Assembly: GCA_027858835.1 (NCBI GenBank)
Contig: JAQIBY010000023.1
Location: 1 to 46,782, forward strand
From: Bacteroidales bacterium
Lineage (GTDB): Bacteria; Bacteroidota; Bacteroidia; Bacteroidales; ML635J-15
Direction of reading: 5' to 3'
Length of the DNA: 46,782 nucleotides
The position numbers and the translations under genes are program-made. Under the pieces are notes generated by a model. It ran no database searches and was not told where the DNA came from. It worked only from the letters and a program-made list of their open reading frames with translations. Positions 1 through 9,798 of the stretch are shown here, one piece after another (the stretch's first letter is position 1; every line of letters starts with the position of its first letter).

Positions 1-154
1 ATTTTATAGAATATCCCTCCTTGTTCCCAATTTTATTTAAATAGTATTGTTCTTTTTTTGCACCATTTGCATAGTAAGTCGTTTTTTCTTCTTTTGATTT
101 GTTGCATGAAAAAACAATACAAGCAATAACAATTAAAACACTAATTCTTTTCAT
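1..154 (-). CDS. YwqK/MORN-type lipoprotein, partial (C-terminus beyond left edge)
   Basis: Reading leftward from an ATG at 154, the frame stays open to the window edge (51 codons). It begins with a short hydrophobic signal ending in a lipobox (VFSC, Cys at residue 17), so the product should be a lipid-anchored envelope protein. It continues with YYANGAKKEQYYLNK and a following KEGYSIK, which is the pattern of MORN-variant repeats of the YwqK family; some members sit beside toxins and are annotated as antitoxins. The ATG lies inside the end of the preceding RHS-type tail frame (14-nt overlap), an arrangement that favours coupled translation. An immunity role is inference; the visible part shows only a lipoprotein signal and the start of the repeats. 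Confidence 0.6.
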   Translation of the reverse strand, partial: MKRISVLIVIACIVFSCNKSKEEKTTYYANGAKKEQYYLNKIGNKEGYSIK

Positions 155-478
155 ATACTGTATCTAATGGTCTGTCTGTTGTTGTGTTTACCTCATCTGG
201 CTCGACCCAAATTTTCTCATTAGTCCAATGCCACCAATCAGTGCCTGGTTTGTCCCCTCCCGTTCGATGCGTGCATCGTGGATGCGGTATTTAAATGCTA
301 AGTGGCTGCCTTCGTTACCCGTCCACTCTGTATCCTTTTCTTTTCCGTTAAATCCGTAACGGTACTCCTGAGGGTTAGCTGTTTCCAAAAAACTGTCTAT
401 TGAGTGCAATGAGCAAGTCATTTCTCTGCGCTCAAACTCAAATCTGCTTTTCCAGTATGTTGTTAATGATACAATCAC
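141..478 (-). pseudogene. RHS repeat-associated core fragment with variable tail, frameshifted
   Basis: One frame (478 to 188) carries the RHS hallmark EYRYGFNGKEKD followed by an FKYRIHDARI segment, the C-terminal edge of the conserved core of RHS/YD-repeat proteins. A TAA stop at 488-490 lies just upstream of its GTG codon, and no YD repeats are visible, so the large N-terminal part is missing. Near 253-262, at a GGGG run, the sensible reading moves to another frame. That frame continues with DKPGTDWWHWTNEKIW and a tail ending VYEKN at a TAG at 141. I read this as a truncated, frameshifted remnant of an RHS protein with its variable tail. The normal GRFLSxDPL motif after DARI is absent, so the tail may have been joined by recombination. 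Confidence 0.6.
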
Positions 479-574
479 AGGACTAAGTTAATCAATAAAG
501 TTGGAAAAAGAAAAAAACAGGTGGTTGTGCGTTGATGCGCTGGAGTTTGTGTAAGAAGCTAATTCTTTTGTCAC

Positions 575-689
575 GATATTTGAGTGCTTCGCATCAAATA
601 TCCCGCCAAAAGCCCTAGCATATTCTGCATTTTGTACCCCGGGATTTCATTTGATGCTGGCGCATCTGCATTTCATCCCGCGTTACAAA
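575..689. repeat. Cluster of palindromes (REP-like)
   Basis: Two inverted repeats lie side by side. The first has perfect 9-bp arms GATATTTGA (575-583) and TCAAATATC (594-602). The second has 15-bp arms at 631-645 and 675-689 (TTTGTACCCCGGGAT against ATCCCGCGTTACAAA) with two mismatches, enclosing a smaller GATGC/GCATC palindrome. The short frames here are byproducts of the repeat. Nothing else is recognisable between the RHS remnant and this cluster. It looks like a dispersed REP-type or MITE-type element; other copies would lie outside the window. Confidence 0.5.
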
Positions 690-853
690 TATGCGACCGC
701 CTAACGGGGTCGGCAGTGAAGAGAGTGAGACACGATAAGCATATGAAAAAAGGTATTGGGATAATTCAACCATCGGAATTTGCTGCACTAACCCTTGCAA
801 ATCCCAGATTTCATTTAATTAAGTACATAGTTGGTAAACTCAAACTATTTTAG

Positions 854-940
854 CTTTGCGGCGCTTTGCTCCTCTGCGGAACTTTGCAGTACAAAAAAAA
901 TCCGCTAAGTACCGCCAAGAAGATGCTAAGTTTCGCAAGG
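854..940. repeat. Helically phased CGCNAAG-type heptamer repeats
   Basis: Four heptamers of the CTTTGCG type start at 854, 864, 872 and 882. Four of the inverse CGCNAAG type start at 903, 913, 924 and 934 (CGCTAAG, CGCCAAG, TGCTAAG, CGCAAGG). Spacing is 8-11 bp, close to one DNA turn. The two halves are inverted relative to each other around an A-run at 893-900. A related array lies at 33580-33672. This is non-coding interspersed repeat sequence; its function is unknown. Confidence 0.5.
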
Positions 941-952
941 AAGGCATTTTCA

Positions 953-1003
953 CTCAGGTCTTCGCTTTCCGGTGCGCATACCTGCGCTTAGCGAAGACCT
1001 GAG
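953..1003. repeat. Inverted repeat, 14-bp perfect arms
   Basis: CTCAGGTCTTCGCT at 953-966 is exactly complementary to AGCGAAGACCTGAG at 990-1003, with a 23-base loop. It sits next to the phased heptamers and just outside the gyrB terminator. There is no T-run, so it is unlikely to be a terminator; it is more likely part of the dispersed repeat. Confidence 0.5.
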
Positions 1004-1015
1004 CGCTAGAGCATT

Positions 1016-1043
1016 AAAAAAGGCAAGCGAAACGCTTGCCTTT
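1016..1043 (-). terminator. Rho-independent terminator of gyrB
   Basis: The stem GGCAAGCG (1022-1029) and CGCTTGCC (1033-1040) with a 3-base loop is flanked by AAAAAA on the left and TTTT on the right. On the minus strand this gives a strong hairpin followed by six T about 30 bases after the gyrB stop. The flanking runs would also allow it to act in the other direction. Confidence 0.8.
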
Positions 1044-1069
1044 TGTTATATTCTTTTATAAATCCGCAT

Positions 1070-3034
<1,965 letters not shown>

Positions 3035-3049
3035 TTATTAATTAACACA

Positions 3050-3057
3050 CAAAGATA
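3050..3057 (-). promoter_or_regulatory. Candidate -7 box of gyrB (TATCTTTG)
   Basis: Read on the minus strand this is TATCTTTG, an exact TAnnTTTG Bacteroidetes -7 element. Transcription would start around 3043, giving a leader of about 25 nt before the gyrB ATG. No convincing -33 TTTG is visible. Confidence 0.5.
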
Positions 3058-3148
3058 AACTAAATCCACGACTTAAGGCATGATTATTCATTTGAAATTC
3101 ATGTTTTTATTAACAATTCAGCGATATTTTCAACTGAATTAAATCGCT

Positions 3149-4915
3149 TTAAAATCCATACTTTATCCCACCAAGGAAATGGAATCCATAAACAGGATAT
3201 TGATGCCAGATTTCATAGTTTTGATCTGCAAGATTAATCAAATCTGCAAGATTATTCAATGAGAGGAATGCGCTTAACTGATTACTGATTTGATAATCGG
3301 CACCAAGATTCACATCAATGATTGGTTTCATTTCGACAGAGTTCCATTGTGTATCGCCGGGCAAATTAATACCTGCTATGCGCTTTCCGTCAACAAAAGC
3401 CTGTGCATGAACATTTAGCTGTGGCAACACCTGATATTCAGCGTATAATCCCGATTGAAACACGGGGGCCTGCCAAGCTTCGTCAATGTCTTTGAGCCAT
3501 GTATAATAATTATATAAGCCATGAAATCTCAGTTTTAATTTTTCGCCGAATTCAAAATTTAACTCAGCATAAGCTTTAAATAATTCAAGGTCAGAATAAA
3601 CGACACCAAATCGATTTTGAAGTATTGAGCTATAATCTGTCACAAAGAAATGTTGATTATCCACTTTGTGATATTGCCCATTAATATTAAATTGAACTGC
3701 ATCAGATATCCGACCTTTAATACCAACACATATATTCTGCTTAATGTTGGCAGGACTTACAGCCATCGTATCGTTTATATATGGATTTAAACGGGTTAAT
3801 TCCAACATGGTGTTTTCCTGAAGGTTTCCTGTAAAACTGGCATAAGGCAAAATAACATCGGCGATATTATGCTCAATATGAACATCCGGATAAAAATGAA
3901 AATCCGAACTGTCTTGAAGAAACTGCATTTTTGTTTTTAATCCCAGTTTAAGTTTAAAATTATCTGAATTATGTTTCAAATATGGAGAAAGGGCTAAATA
4001 CATAAGAGACGGATCAAGATATTGTGCGGGAATCAGAATAAATTCAGTGCTTAATCCAACCAATTCTTTTTTAATTTTCCGATGTAAATCAGCGGTAAAA
4101 TCAATGGTATGTTCGAGATTTTGATTGGCATCAAACCACAAATCATAACTCAAGCCTACTTGGTAATTAATTTTATTAATTTGTGGAAATCTTGATTTAG
4201 CGGCGGTGTTAACGGATAACACAGAATATCTCTGGCGATGATTTCCATCGATAAAATCGTCTCTGTCATTAGGGAATAAAAGTGGGTTTATTGTTAAATT
4301 GGTGGGTGTATATCCGTAAAAGAAATGCTGGGATGAGCCAAAATTAATGTCAGCATTGAGCGTTGTGTGACTATACATTTTCTTGACGAAGGCTCCGATA
4401 TTACTCACATCGTATCCGGCAAAAACTCGACCATCAAATAAATGACCATCAGGATAAGTAATTTCATCACTGATATTAATTTTCCCCTGTGCAGATTGAT
4501 GTTTTCCGACGACGCCCCAGTTTGTGCTAGAATTGCGAGTATTCATGTAATACAGCTCAGCATTCAAATTGAGTTTGCTTCCGACAGCAAGCTTTGCATA
4601 TCCGTTATCGAGATGATCCTTGGGCTCGCCCTGCAATTTAGCTGCCTGCAAGGGAGTTGGATGTAATAATGTCGGTTGCATTTTGCTGAAAATGTCGTAT
4701 TTGAAATTTGGCTCGACAAAAAATGTATCAACAATTTTCGGCAAGCTTTCAATTCTGAACGCATCATTGATTACCGGTGTGTAAGTTGTTACAACCGTTA
4801 CTTCCTGATTGCTCAAGTTCCCATCATCGGATTGCTCATCTTGTTGAGCATAACCATGCATTGACAAAAGTGTCAATATGCCGGCAGTTGCTAAAATTGA
4901 AACTAATTTATTCAT
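3149..4915 (-). CDS. Plug-less TonB-receptor-like outer membrane beta-barrel protein
   Basis: The likely start is the ATG at 4915, which gives a clean signal peptide (MNKLVSILATAGILTLLSM, cleaved after the Ala of YAQQ) and 588 residues; the frame can be extended nine codons upstream. After the signal comes an acidic stretch and NQEVTVVTTYTP-VINDAF, which resembles the beginning of a TonB-receptor plug. No plug domain follows. The rest is rich in alternating aromatic strands (KLNLNAELYYMN, LKLRFHGLYNYY) and ends YGFHFLGGIKYGF with a terminal Phe, as expected for BamA-inserted barrels. It overlaps the upstream TPR gene by 8 nt (ATGAATAA), so the two are probably translated together. From memory, TPR protein plus small TonB-receptor-like barrel is a recurrent Bacteroidota pair; substrate unknown. 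Confidence 0.65.
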   Translation of the reverse strand: MNKLVSILATAGILTLLSMHGYAQQDEQSDDGNLSNQEVTVVTTYTPVINDAFRIESLPKIVDTFFVEPNFKYDIFSKMQPTLLHPTPLQAAKLQGEPKDHLDNGYAKLAVGSKLNLNAELYYMNTRNSSTNWGVVGKHQSAQGKINISDEITYPDGHLFDGRVFAGYDVSNIGAFVKKMYSHTTLNADINFGSSQHFFYGYTPTNLTINPLLFPNDRDDFIDGNHRQRYSVLSVNTAAKSRFPQINKINYQVGLSYDLWFDANQNLEHTIDFTADLHRKIKKELVGLSTEFILIPAQYLDPSLMYLALSPYLKHNSDNFKLKLGLKTKMQFLQDSSDFHFYPDVHIEHNIADVILPYASFTGNLQENTMLELTRLNPYINDTMAVSPANIKQNICVGIKGRISDAVQFNINGQYHKVDNQHFFVTDYSSILQNRFGVVYSDLELFKAYAELNFEFGEKLKLRFHGLYNYYTWLKDIDEAWQAPVFQSGLYAEYQVLPQLNVHAQAFVDGKRIAGINLPGDTQWNSVEMKPIIDVNLGADYQISNQLSAFLSLNNLADLINLADQNYEIWHQYPVYGFHFLGGIKYGF

Positions 4916-7900
4916 TGTTTTCCGGGATTTCTTGTTCAACATTCGGTGAATTTGTAGAATCGGCAGGAACCTCTGTCTCAGGTTTCGGGATTCTCATATT
5001 TTTATCCTGCATTGCATCTTGTTCTTCAAGCTGACGGATTTGCATTTGTTTTTCTCTTGCCTCCTCTTTAATACCATCGACTTCATCGGTGTAATTATCG
5101 AGTAAGGATTGCAAAATATGAGATGCCTGGAAATATTCCATCCGTTCTACGTATATATCCGCAAGTAATAAAAAGCCTTTTGCGAGCCAGAATCGATGTG
5201 GACTATTTTGCTGTGAAAAATCGACAATGGTATTTTCAGCGAGTTCATCATTTCCCATTTCGTGATTTATTTTCGCCACAAAATATTTAGCTTCTCCTCC
5301 TTCATAACTTGTTACCTCGTTACTGAGCGCACTATAATGTGAAAGTGCTTTGTTTGGCTTGTCAGTTTTGTAATATGCATTTGCCAGTTTATAATGAGAT
5401 TCTCTGGTTTCGGCATCAGACAAATCGTCGATTTCGAGCATTTTTTGAGCAGCAAGCACAACGTAATCATAATTCTCTGACAACCATGAGGCTCGCAACA
5501 TTCCTAGGCGTGCAATTTTCACTCTAGATTTTTGCTCGGTAAGTTTTTCAAGTTCAGCATAATACGTATAAGCCTGTTCGTATTTTTCTTCATCAAAACT
5601 AATTGTTGCAGCTTTTAGCAAGGATTCTTCCGTAAACATGTTTGTCGGTTTTTCAATAACATGTTGATATCCCAGCAGGGCATGTTCAAATTGCTCTTTG
5701 CTGTAAAAGCATTGTGCTTGATAAAAATTTGCTTCGAGGGAAAAATTTCCGTTCGGATATTTATCAAGATATCGCTGAAAGGCAGTAATTGCACCGTCAA
5801 TATCATTGCTGACAAACAATTTTTGTGCAGATTCATACACAAGGCTGTCCTTTTCAAATTCTGTTACATCGGTTTCAATGCCTTCTGATTCAATGTAATC
5901 CACGTAATAATCGGGATTATTCATTTCAACGGAAATATTCTTAATCATTTCCAAGGCATTCATGGACTCGTTGGTTCCGGGAAACTTCTCGACAATGGAC
6001 TTACATGTTGTCAAAGAAAGCTCAAATTGCTGATTAGCAAAATACAAATTAGCAAGTGATGCCAATGCGGAACGCATTTGTGGGTTATTGGGATATTGAT
6101 TTGTGAACGCTTGATAATGATAAATTGCAGAGTCCTGATTTTCGATGTTTGAATGAAATGTTCTGGCAATCTCATACAAAGCACCGGCATGATAGCGTGA
6201 TTCGGGGAATTTGCCGCGTAATATGTGCAGGTTGTTGATTTTTTCCTGATGATTTTTCAAACGGCCTTGAGCGATTGCTCTTTGATACCATGCATAATCT
6301 ACATTGTAGGAGCAATTTTCGGTTGCTTTTGTGTAATAATCTTTGGCAGGAGCAAATTGTGAATTTACAAAATAGCAATCCCCGATTCGCCCATAAGCAT
6401 CGCACATGAGTTCGGAATTTATTTCATTAGAATGCTCCTCGTATTTCCGGAACCAGATTCCAGCTTTTTCATATTTATTCTGTTTAAAAAAGGCATATCC
6501 AACATTATAATATGCTTTTCCATATTCATTTAATCCAATAGCTCCGCTTGTTATCAGAAAATCATTATACTGTTTAATTGCCAATTCGTATTTTTTTGAA
6601 CGATACAGTGCATCCCCTTTCCAATACAAGGCAAGGGCTTTAATTTTTGAGTTGTATTGTTTATATTCCAAGGACTTATCAAAATACTCGATTGCTTTTT
6701 CCAGGTTGATATCGGCAAAATATTCAAGCGCTCTGAAATAAGCGAGTCTTTGGTATGCTTCGTTTATTTCAGGCGTTTTCTGCGGAATTTGTTGAATGAC
6801 ATCCAGCGCCTGCTCATAATTCTTGGTACTGAGGACAGCTTGCAGTAAAAAATCGTAAGCTTCATCAATACGAATTGAGTTTGGATATTTTGTAATAAAC
6901 CGATTAAAGGAATTTATTGCTTCGGCAAATGGCGAATAATCCAGTTCGAAACAGATTTTCGCATAATTGAAGAGTGCATCTTCCGCAATTTCTTTATCAA
7001 ATTCATTATATGCAGCAATTCCGAAGGCAGTTTTAGCACGATTTTTCTCACCCATTTCGACATAGCATTTAGCGAGATGATAAGCAGCATTTTGGGTCAA
7101 TGAATCTTCAACACCAATCACTTCTTTCAAATAAGATGCCGACTGATTATATTGCCCTTTTTGGAAATATGCAAAACCCAATTGATAATAATCGGTATCG
7201 CTTAATTCCTCAGCATTGCTTTCGTATTTTTTCATCCATTCAAGCGCTTTCTCATATTTACCGGTTTTAAAATACGCTTCGGCAATTATACGTGCGATTT
7301 CATTGGTTCGTTCACCCTGAATAGTTTCCAACATTTCTGGGGCATATTCAATCACATCATCGTAACGTTTTTGAATATGATAAACCTGAGTGATATAAAA
7401 AGGCACAATCTTGGCGAACAGTTCGTGATTACTTAAATCTTGAAAGCCTTCCAGCGCAGTTTGATACTGTTTATTCAAATATTTGATATGCGAATAAAAA
7501 TACTTTGCCAGCGGTCCATAGAAATCGTTGTTATTATAAATTTCATAAAATGCTTTGTCGGCTTTGCTATAATCTTTTCGAGCATAATGACTAAATCCGG
7601 TTTTGAAAAAATATTCGCTCAATTGCAATTCGGGCAAACTGAGTTTATCAACTTTCTCGTACCATTTTAGTGCAGACCGGTATTTTGTTTCCCGATAATA
7701 ATGATTGGCAAGTTGAAAACTGGCCTGATTAATTTTCGGATTCTCCGGATGGTTAAAAATAAACTCCTCGATGAGATGATTCACATCTCTGTTATAGAGT
7801 TTCATTGCACAAATTGAAGCATAATATTCGGCGTCTTCTTTCAAGAGTGCATCATTAATGTTATCACGCTCCATAAATTTACTAAAAGCGTGTTGAGCTG

Positions 7901-8036
7901 CACTGTATTTTTTCTGCTCGAATAACTCCAGTGCATCATTAAAAGCTTGCTGCCGATTATCAGAATTTAAGTTCTGCTGAGCAAAACCTAAGAGGGACAG
8001 TCCAAGAAATATTCCTGTTAAGATGCCATTTTTCAT
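4908..8036 (-). CDS. Large secreted tetratricopeptide repeat protein
   Basis: Taking the ATG at 8036 gives a signal peptide (MKNGILTGIFLGLSLLGFAQQ) and about 1042 residues; the frame can be extended eight codons upstream. Almost the whole chain is helical TPR or Sel1-like pairs with the usual pattern (YYxLGxAYFKxGxYxxAxxxF), for example DTDYYQLGFAYFQKGQYNQS and ALALYWKGDALYRSKKYELA. The C-terminal 60 residues are acidic, low in complexity and Pro/Glu-rich. It is expected to be periplasmic, possibly a scaffold or adaptor. It is the first gene of a two-gene unit with the barrel protein, overlapping it by 8 nt, which suggests the TPR superhelix works on or with that barrel. No enzyme domain is visible; the partner is unknown. 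Confidence 0.7.
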   Translation of the reverse strand: MKNGILTGIFLGLSLLGFAQQNLNSDNRQQAFNDALELFEQKKYSAAQHAFSKFMERDNINDALLKEDAEYYASICAMKLYNRDVNHLIEEFIFNHPENPKINQASFQLANHYYRETKYRSALKWYEKVDKLSLPELQLSEYFFKTGFSHYARKDYSKADKAFYEIYNNNDFYGPLAKYFYSHIKYLNKQYQTALEGFQDLSNHELFAKIVPFYITQVYHIQKRYDDVIEYAPEMLETIQGERTNEIARIIAEAYFKTGKYEKALEWMKKYESNAEELSDTDYYQLGFAYFQKGQYNQSASYLKEVIGVEDSLTQNAAYHLAKCYVEMGEKNRAKTAFGIAAYNEFDKEIAEDALFNYAKICFELDYSPFAEAINSFNRFITKYPNSIRIDEAYDFLLQAVLSTKNYEQALDVIQQIPQKTPEINEAYQRLAYFRALEYFADINLEKAIEYFDKSLEYKQYNSKIKALALYWKGDALYRSKKYELAIKQYNDFLITSGAIGLNEYGKAYYNVGYAFFKQNKYEKAGIWFRKYEEHSNEINSELMCDAYGRIGDCYFVNSQFAPAKDYYTKATENCSYNVDYAWYQRAIAQGRLKNHQEKINNLHILRGKFPESRYHAGALYEIARTFHSNIENQDSAIYHYQAFTNQYPNNPQMRSALASLANLYFANQQFELSLTTCKSIVEKFPGTNESMNALEMIKNISVEMNNPDYYVDYIESEGIETDVTEFEKDSLVYESAQKLFVSNDIDGAITAFQRYLDKYPNGNFSLEANFYQAQCFYSKEQFEHALLGYQHVIEKPTNMFTEESLLKAATISFDEEKYEQAYTYYAELEKLTEQKSRVKIARLGMLRASWLSENYDYVVLAAQKMLEIDDLSDAETRESHYKLANAYYKTDKPNKALSHYSALSNEVTSYEGGEAKYFVAKINHEMGNDELAENTIVDFSQQNSPHRFWLAKGFLLLADIYVERMEYFQASHILQSLLDNYTDEVDGIKEEAREKQMQIRQLEEQDAMQDKNMRIPKPETEVPADSTNSPNVEQEIPENNE

Positions 8037-8214
8037 AATACTATATTTTGCAAAATGCATAATTGTCTGATTATTAACTTTTTAAATCACTATAAATTAT
8101 CTCATAAAGGTAAAGAATATTCTGTGCGTAAACCTGCATTAATTCGGCTTTTAATTAACAATGTTCTGTTTATTTCTATATGGCATTGACTCAGCCTTCT
8201 GCATTATAATTTAT

Positions 8215-8222
8215 TACATTTG
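8215..8222 (+). promoter_or_regulatory. Candidate -7 box of ftsE (TACATTTG)
   Basis: TACATTTG matches TAnnTTTG exactly. Initiation near 8229 would give a leader of about 38 nt to the ftsE ATG. A TTGAC lies 26 bp upstream (8186-8190), a little far for a -33 element. Confidence 0.45.
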
Positions 8223-8266
8223 TCAAGACGCTATTTTATGAACAAAATATTTAAGCGATTTATTGC

Positions 8267-9022
8267 ATGAAAGAAACAGATAAGTACTCAGACATCGTAA
8301 TAAAACTAACGCATGCCCATATAAATCAGGGAGATAAAGAAATTCTAAAAGATGTAAATTTAGAAGTTCGCACTGGTGATTTTTATTATTTAGTTGGTCG
8401 TGTCGGTAGTGGAAAATCAACCTTATTAAAGGCATTATACGGAGATCTACCATTAGTTTCGGGGGAAGGTATTGTTTCAGGTTTTGATCTAATGCATATA
8501 AAAAGCAAACAAGTACCAAAACTTCGCCGTAAATTAGGGATTGTCTTTCAGGACTTTCAGCTCTTAACAGACCGTAGCGTGTATAAGAATTTGAACTTTG
8601 TATTAAAAGCAACAGGGTGGAAAAATCAACGCGAAATGGACAGACAAATTGATTCGGTACTGGAAAAAGTTGAAATGGTTGCTCATAAAGACAAAATGCC
8701 TCACGAGCTATCAGGCGGAGAACAACAGCGGATTGTCATTGCAAGGGCTTTACTGAATGATCCGGAAATAATTTTGGCAGATGAACCGACAGGGAATTTG
8801 GATCCTGAAAGTGGCGCTCAGATAACAAAGATTTTGCAAAAAATACGCGACAATGGTCGAGCGGTATTAATGGTAACGCATAATTATAGCTTAATTCAAC
8901 AGTTTCCTGAACCAACGATTGTTTGTGAGAACGGAAGCATAAGCGGCGAAGCAACAGAAGTTTCACGTATTGATTTCGGAAGGTTTGAAGATGGATCGGA
9001 AGATCTCAAGCTGACGTTTTGA
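8267..9022 (+). CDS. ftsE: Cell-division ABC transporter ATPase FtsE
   Basis: This is an ABC ATPase of 251 residues. Walker A is GRVGSGKST (residues 44-52), the Q-loop is VFQDFQLL, the signature is LSGGEQQR (148-155), Walker B is IILADEP (168-174), and the H-loop is VTHN. The closest family is FtsE, which with FtsX forms a membrane complex that activates cell-wall hydrolases at the division site; a LolD-type lipoprotein ATPase is the alternative. No ftsX or other permease gene is adjacent. The C-terminal tail after residue 215 is longer than usual. Its coding sequence lies entirely within the first copy of a 177-bp direct repeat, and the second copy 717 bp downstream carries the same tail without the rest of the gene. 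Confidence 0.8.
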   Translation: MKETDKYSDIVIKLTHAHINQGDKEILKDVNLEVRTGDFYYLVGRVGSGKSTLLKALYGDLPLVSGEGIVSGFDLMHIKSKQVPKLRRKLGIVFQDFQLLTDRSVYKNLNFVLKATGWKNQREMDRQIDSVLEKVEMVAHKDKMPHELSGGEQQRIVIARALLNDPEIILADEPTGNLDPESGAQITKILQKIRDNGRAVLMVTHNYSLIQQFPEPTIVCENGSISGEATEVSRIDFGRFEDGSEDLKLTF

Positions 9023-9081
9023 TTCGTTTTCCCAATGATATTCTAAGGCTGCTTTTTGGGCAGCCTTTTTCATTTTGTCAT
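8963..9081 (-). pseudogene. Glycosyltransferase 3'-end remnant, antisense to ftsE
   Basis: On the minus strand this stretch encodes the same C-terminal segment as the intact glycosyltransferase gene at 9680 (ending [11 protein letters not shown] and a TGA), but with Leu instead of Ser at one codon. There is no upstream gene body. It is an orphan left by the duplication and is probably untranslated. Confidence 0.6.
9045..9070 (+). terminator. Terminator of ftsE
   Basis: AAGGCTGC (9045-9052) pairs with GCAGCCTT (9060-9067), followed by a T-run. It starts 22 bases after the ftsE stop. In the second repeat copy the same hairpin (9762-9784) lies inside the glycosyltransferase coding region, where its minus strand encodes a KKAAQKAAS helix. 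Confidence 0.75.
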
Positions 9082-9212
9082 TTTTCCAAACCGACTACAT
9101 GTTTAATGATTTTCAGATTTATTCTTGCACTTTAAAATATTTACAAAACATTTGCTGTAATACCGATTGTGAAACACAATTAGTATTATAAGTTTTCTTA
9201 ATATTTCTTTTA

Positions 9213-9437
9213 CTTTTTTCCTTAAATGAAAAAAGCAAACAAAAAAATCAAGGCAGGACCAATCGCCATACCCGCTCTGCTGAATCGCTATAAAAATCAA
9301 GGATGTGGACGACTAAAGCGCCATCCTTGATTTTATTAGAGCAATTCAGCATTCACAGCCAACGCCGGCTCGTGGTCTGCCAAACCCGCCCGCATAGCCT
9401 TCTTTTAGAAGGCTTCAAAAAACTCTTTTCCGGCGGG
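9213..9437. repeat. Dispersed non-coding repeat element, copy A, inside the 540-bp insert
   Basis: The insert between the two 177-bp repeats holds no credible gene. It contains, in order: a hairpin CTTTTTTC/GAAAAAAG (9213-9220, 9228-9235); an AGCAAACAAAAAAATC stretch; a long imperfect hairpin with arms at 9279-9305 and 9322-9350; a perfect hairpin AGCCTTCT/AGAAGGCT (9396-9403, 9407-9414); and AACTCTTTTCCGGCGGG (9421-9437). The opening hairpin, the AGCAAA-type stretch and the closing 17-mer recur in the same order at 33838-34024, so both appear to be members of one dispersed family. The rest of the insert (9082-9212, 9438-9621) is A+T-rich with nothing recognisable. Confidence 0.55.
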
Positions 9438-9621
9438 GTATCATTACACTTTTTATGTGTCTCACATGTCATTAGTTCTGTACAATTTTTTAAATAAAAC
9501 CAAAATTATGTGACGAAGATTTGATTTGTTTTTATTACGACACAAACGCTATTACATTCACGCAATTCTGCAACTACCATCACAAAATCTTACCCACTTA
9601 AAAACATATGATTAAAAAATA

Positions 9622-9739
9622 TCCTGAACCAACGATTGTTTGTGAGAAAGGAAGCATAAGCGGCGAAGCAACAGAAGTTTCACGTATTGATTTCGGAAGG
9701 TTTGAAGATGGATCGGAAGATCTCAAGCTGACGTTTTGA
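9622..9739 (+). pseudogene. ftsE 3'-end remnant
   Basis: The last 38 codons and stop of ftsE are repeated here (beginning [10 protein letters not shown], with Lys where the intact gene has Asn). No start codon or ATPase core precedes it. It overlaps the glycosyltransferase coding region antisense by 60 bases, which shows the overlap the two genes must once have had. Confidence 0.7.
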
Positions 9740-9798
9740 TTCGTTTTCCCAATGATATTCTGAGGCTGCTTTTTGGGCAGCCTTTTTCATTTTGTCAT
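9622..9798. repeat. 177-bp direct repeat, copy 2 (glycosyltransferase 3' end)
   Basis: This is the second copy of the repeat at 8905-9081, with two differences in 177 bases. It supplies the C-terminal codons and stop of the glycosyltransferase on the minus strand, and carries a dead copy of the FtsE tail on the plus strand. Confidence 0.9.

Larger units (their letters stand above)
8905..9081. repeat. 177-bp direct repeat, copy 1 (ftsE 3' end)
   Basis: Bases 8905-9081 are identical to 9622-9798 except at two positions (C8932 versus A9649, A9045 versus G9762). The left part encodes the last 38 residues of FtsE and its terminator. On the minus strand the same bases encode the C-terminus of the neighbouring glycosyltransferase. 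The two copies are separated by 540 bp of non-coding repeat DNA. Confidence 0.9.

Noticed and set aside
584-853. Overlapping open frames of 60-90 codons on both strands
   Set aside because: They run across palindromic repeats, have no signal or family pattern, and read equally well on either strand; treated as repeat DNA.
9103-9300. 65-codon minus-strand frame with an LDFF..FF motif
   Set aside because: It lies across hairpins of the dispersed repeat; such frames come with copies of the repeat and are not convincing genes.
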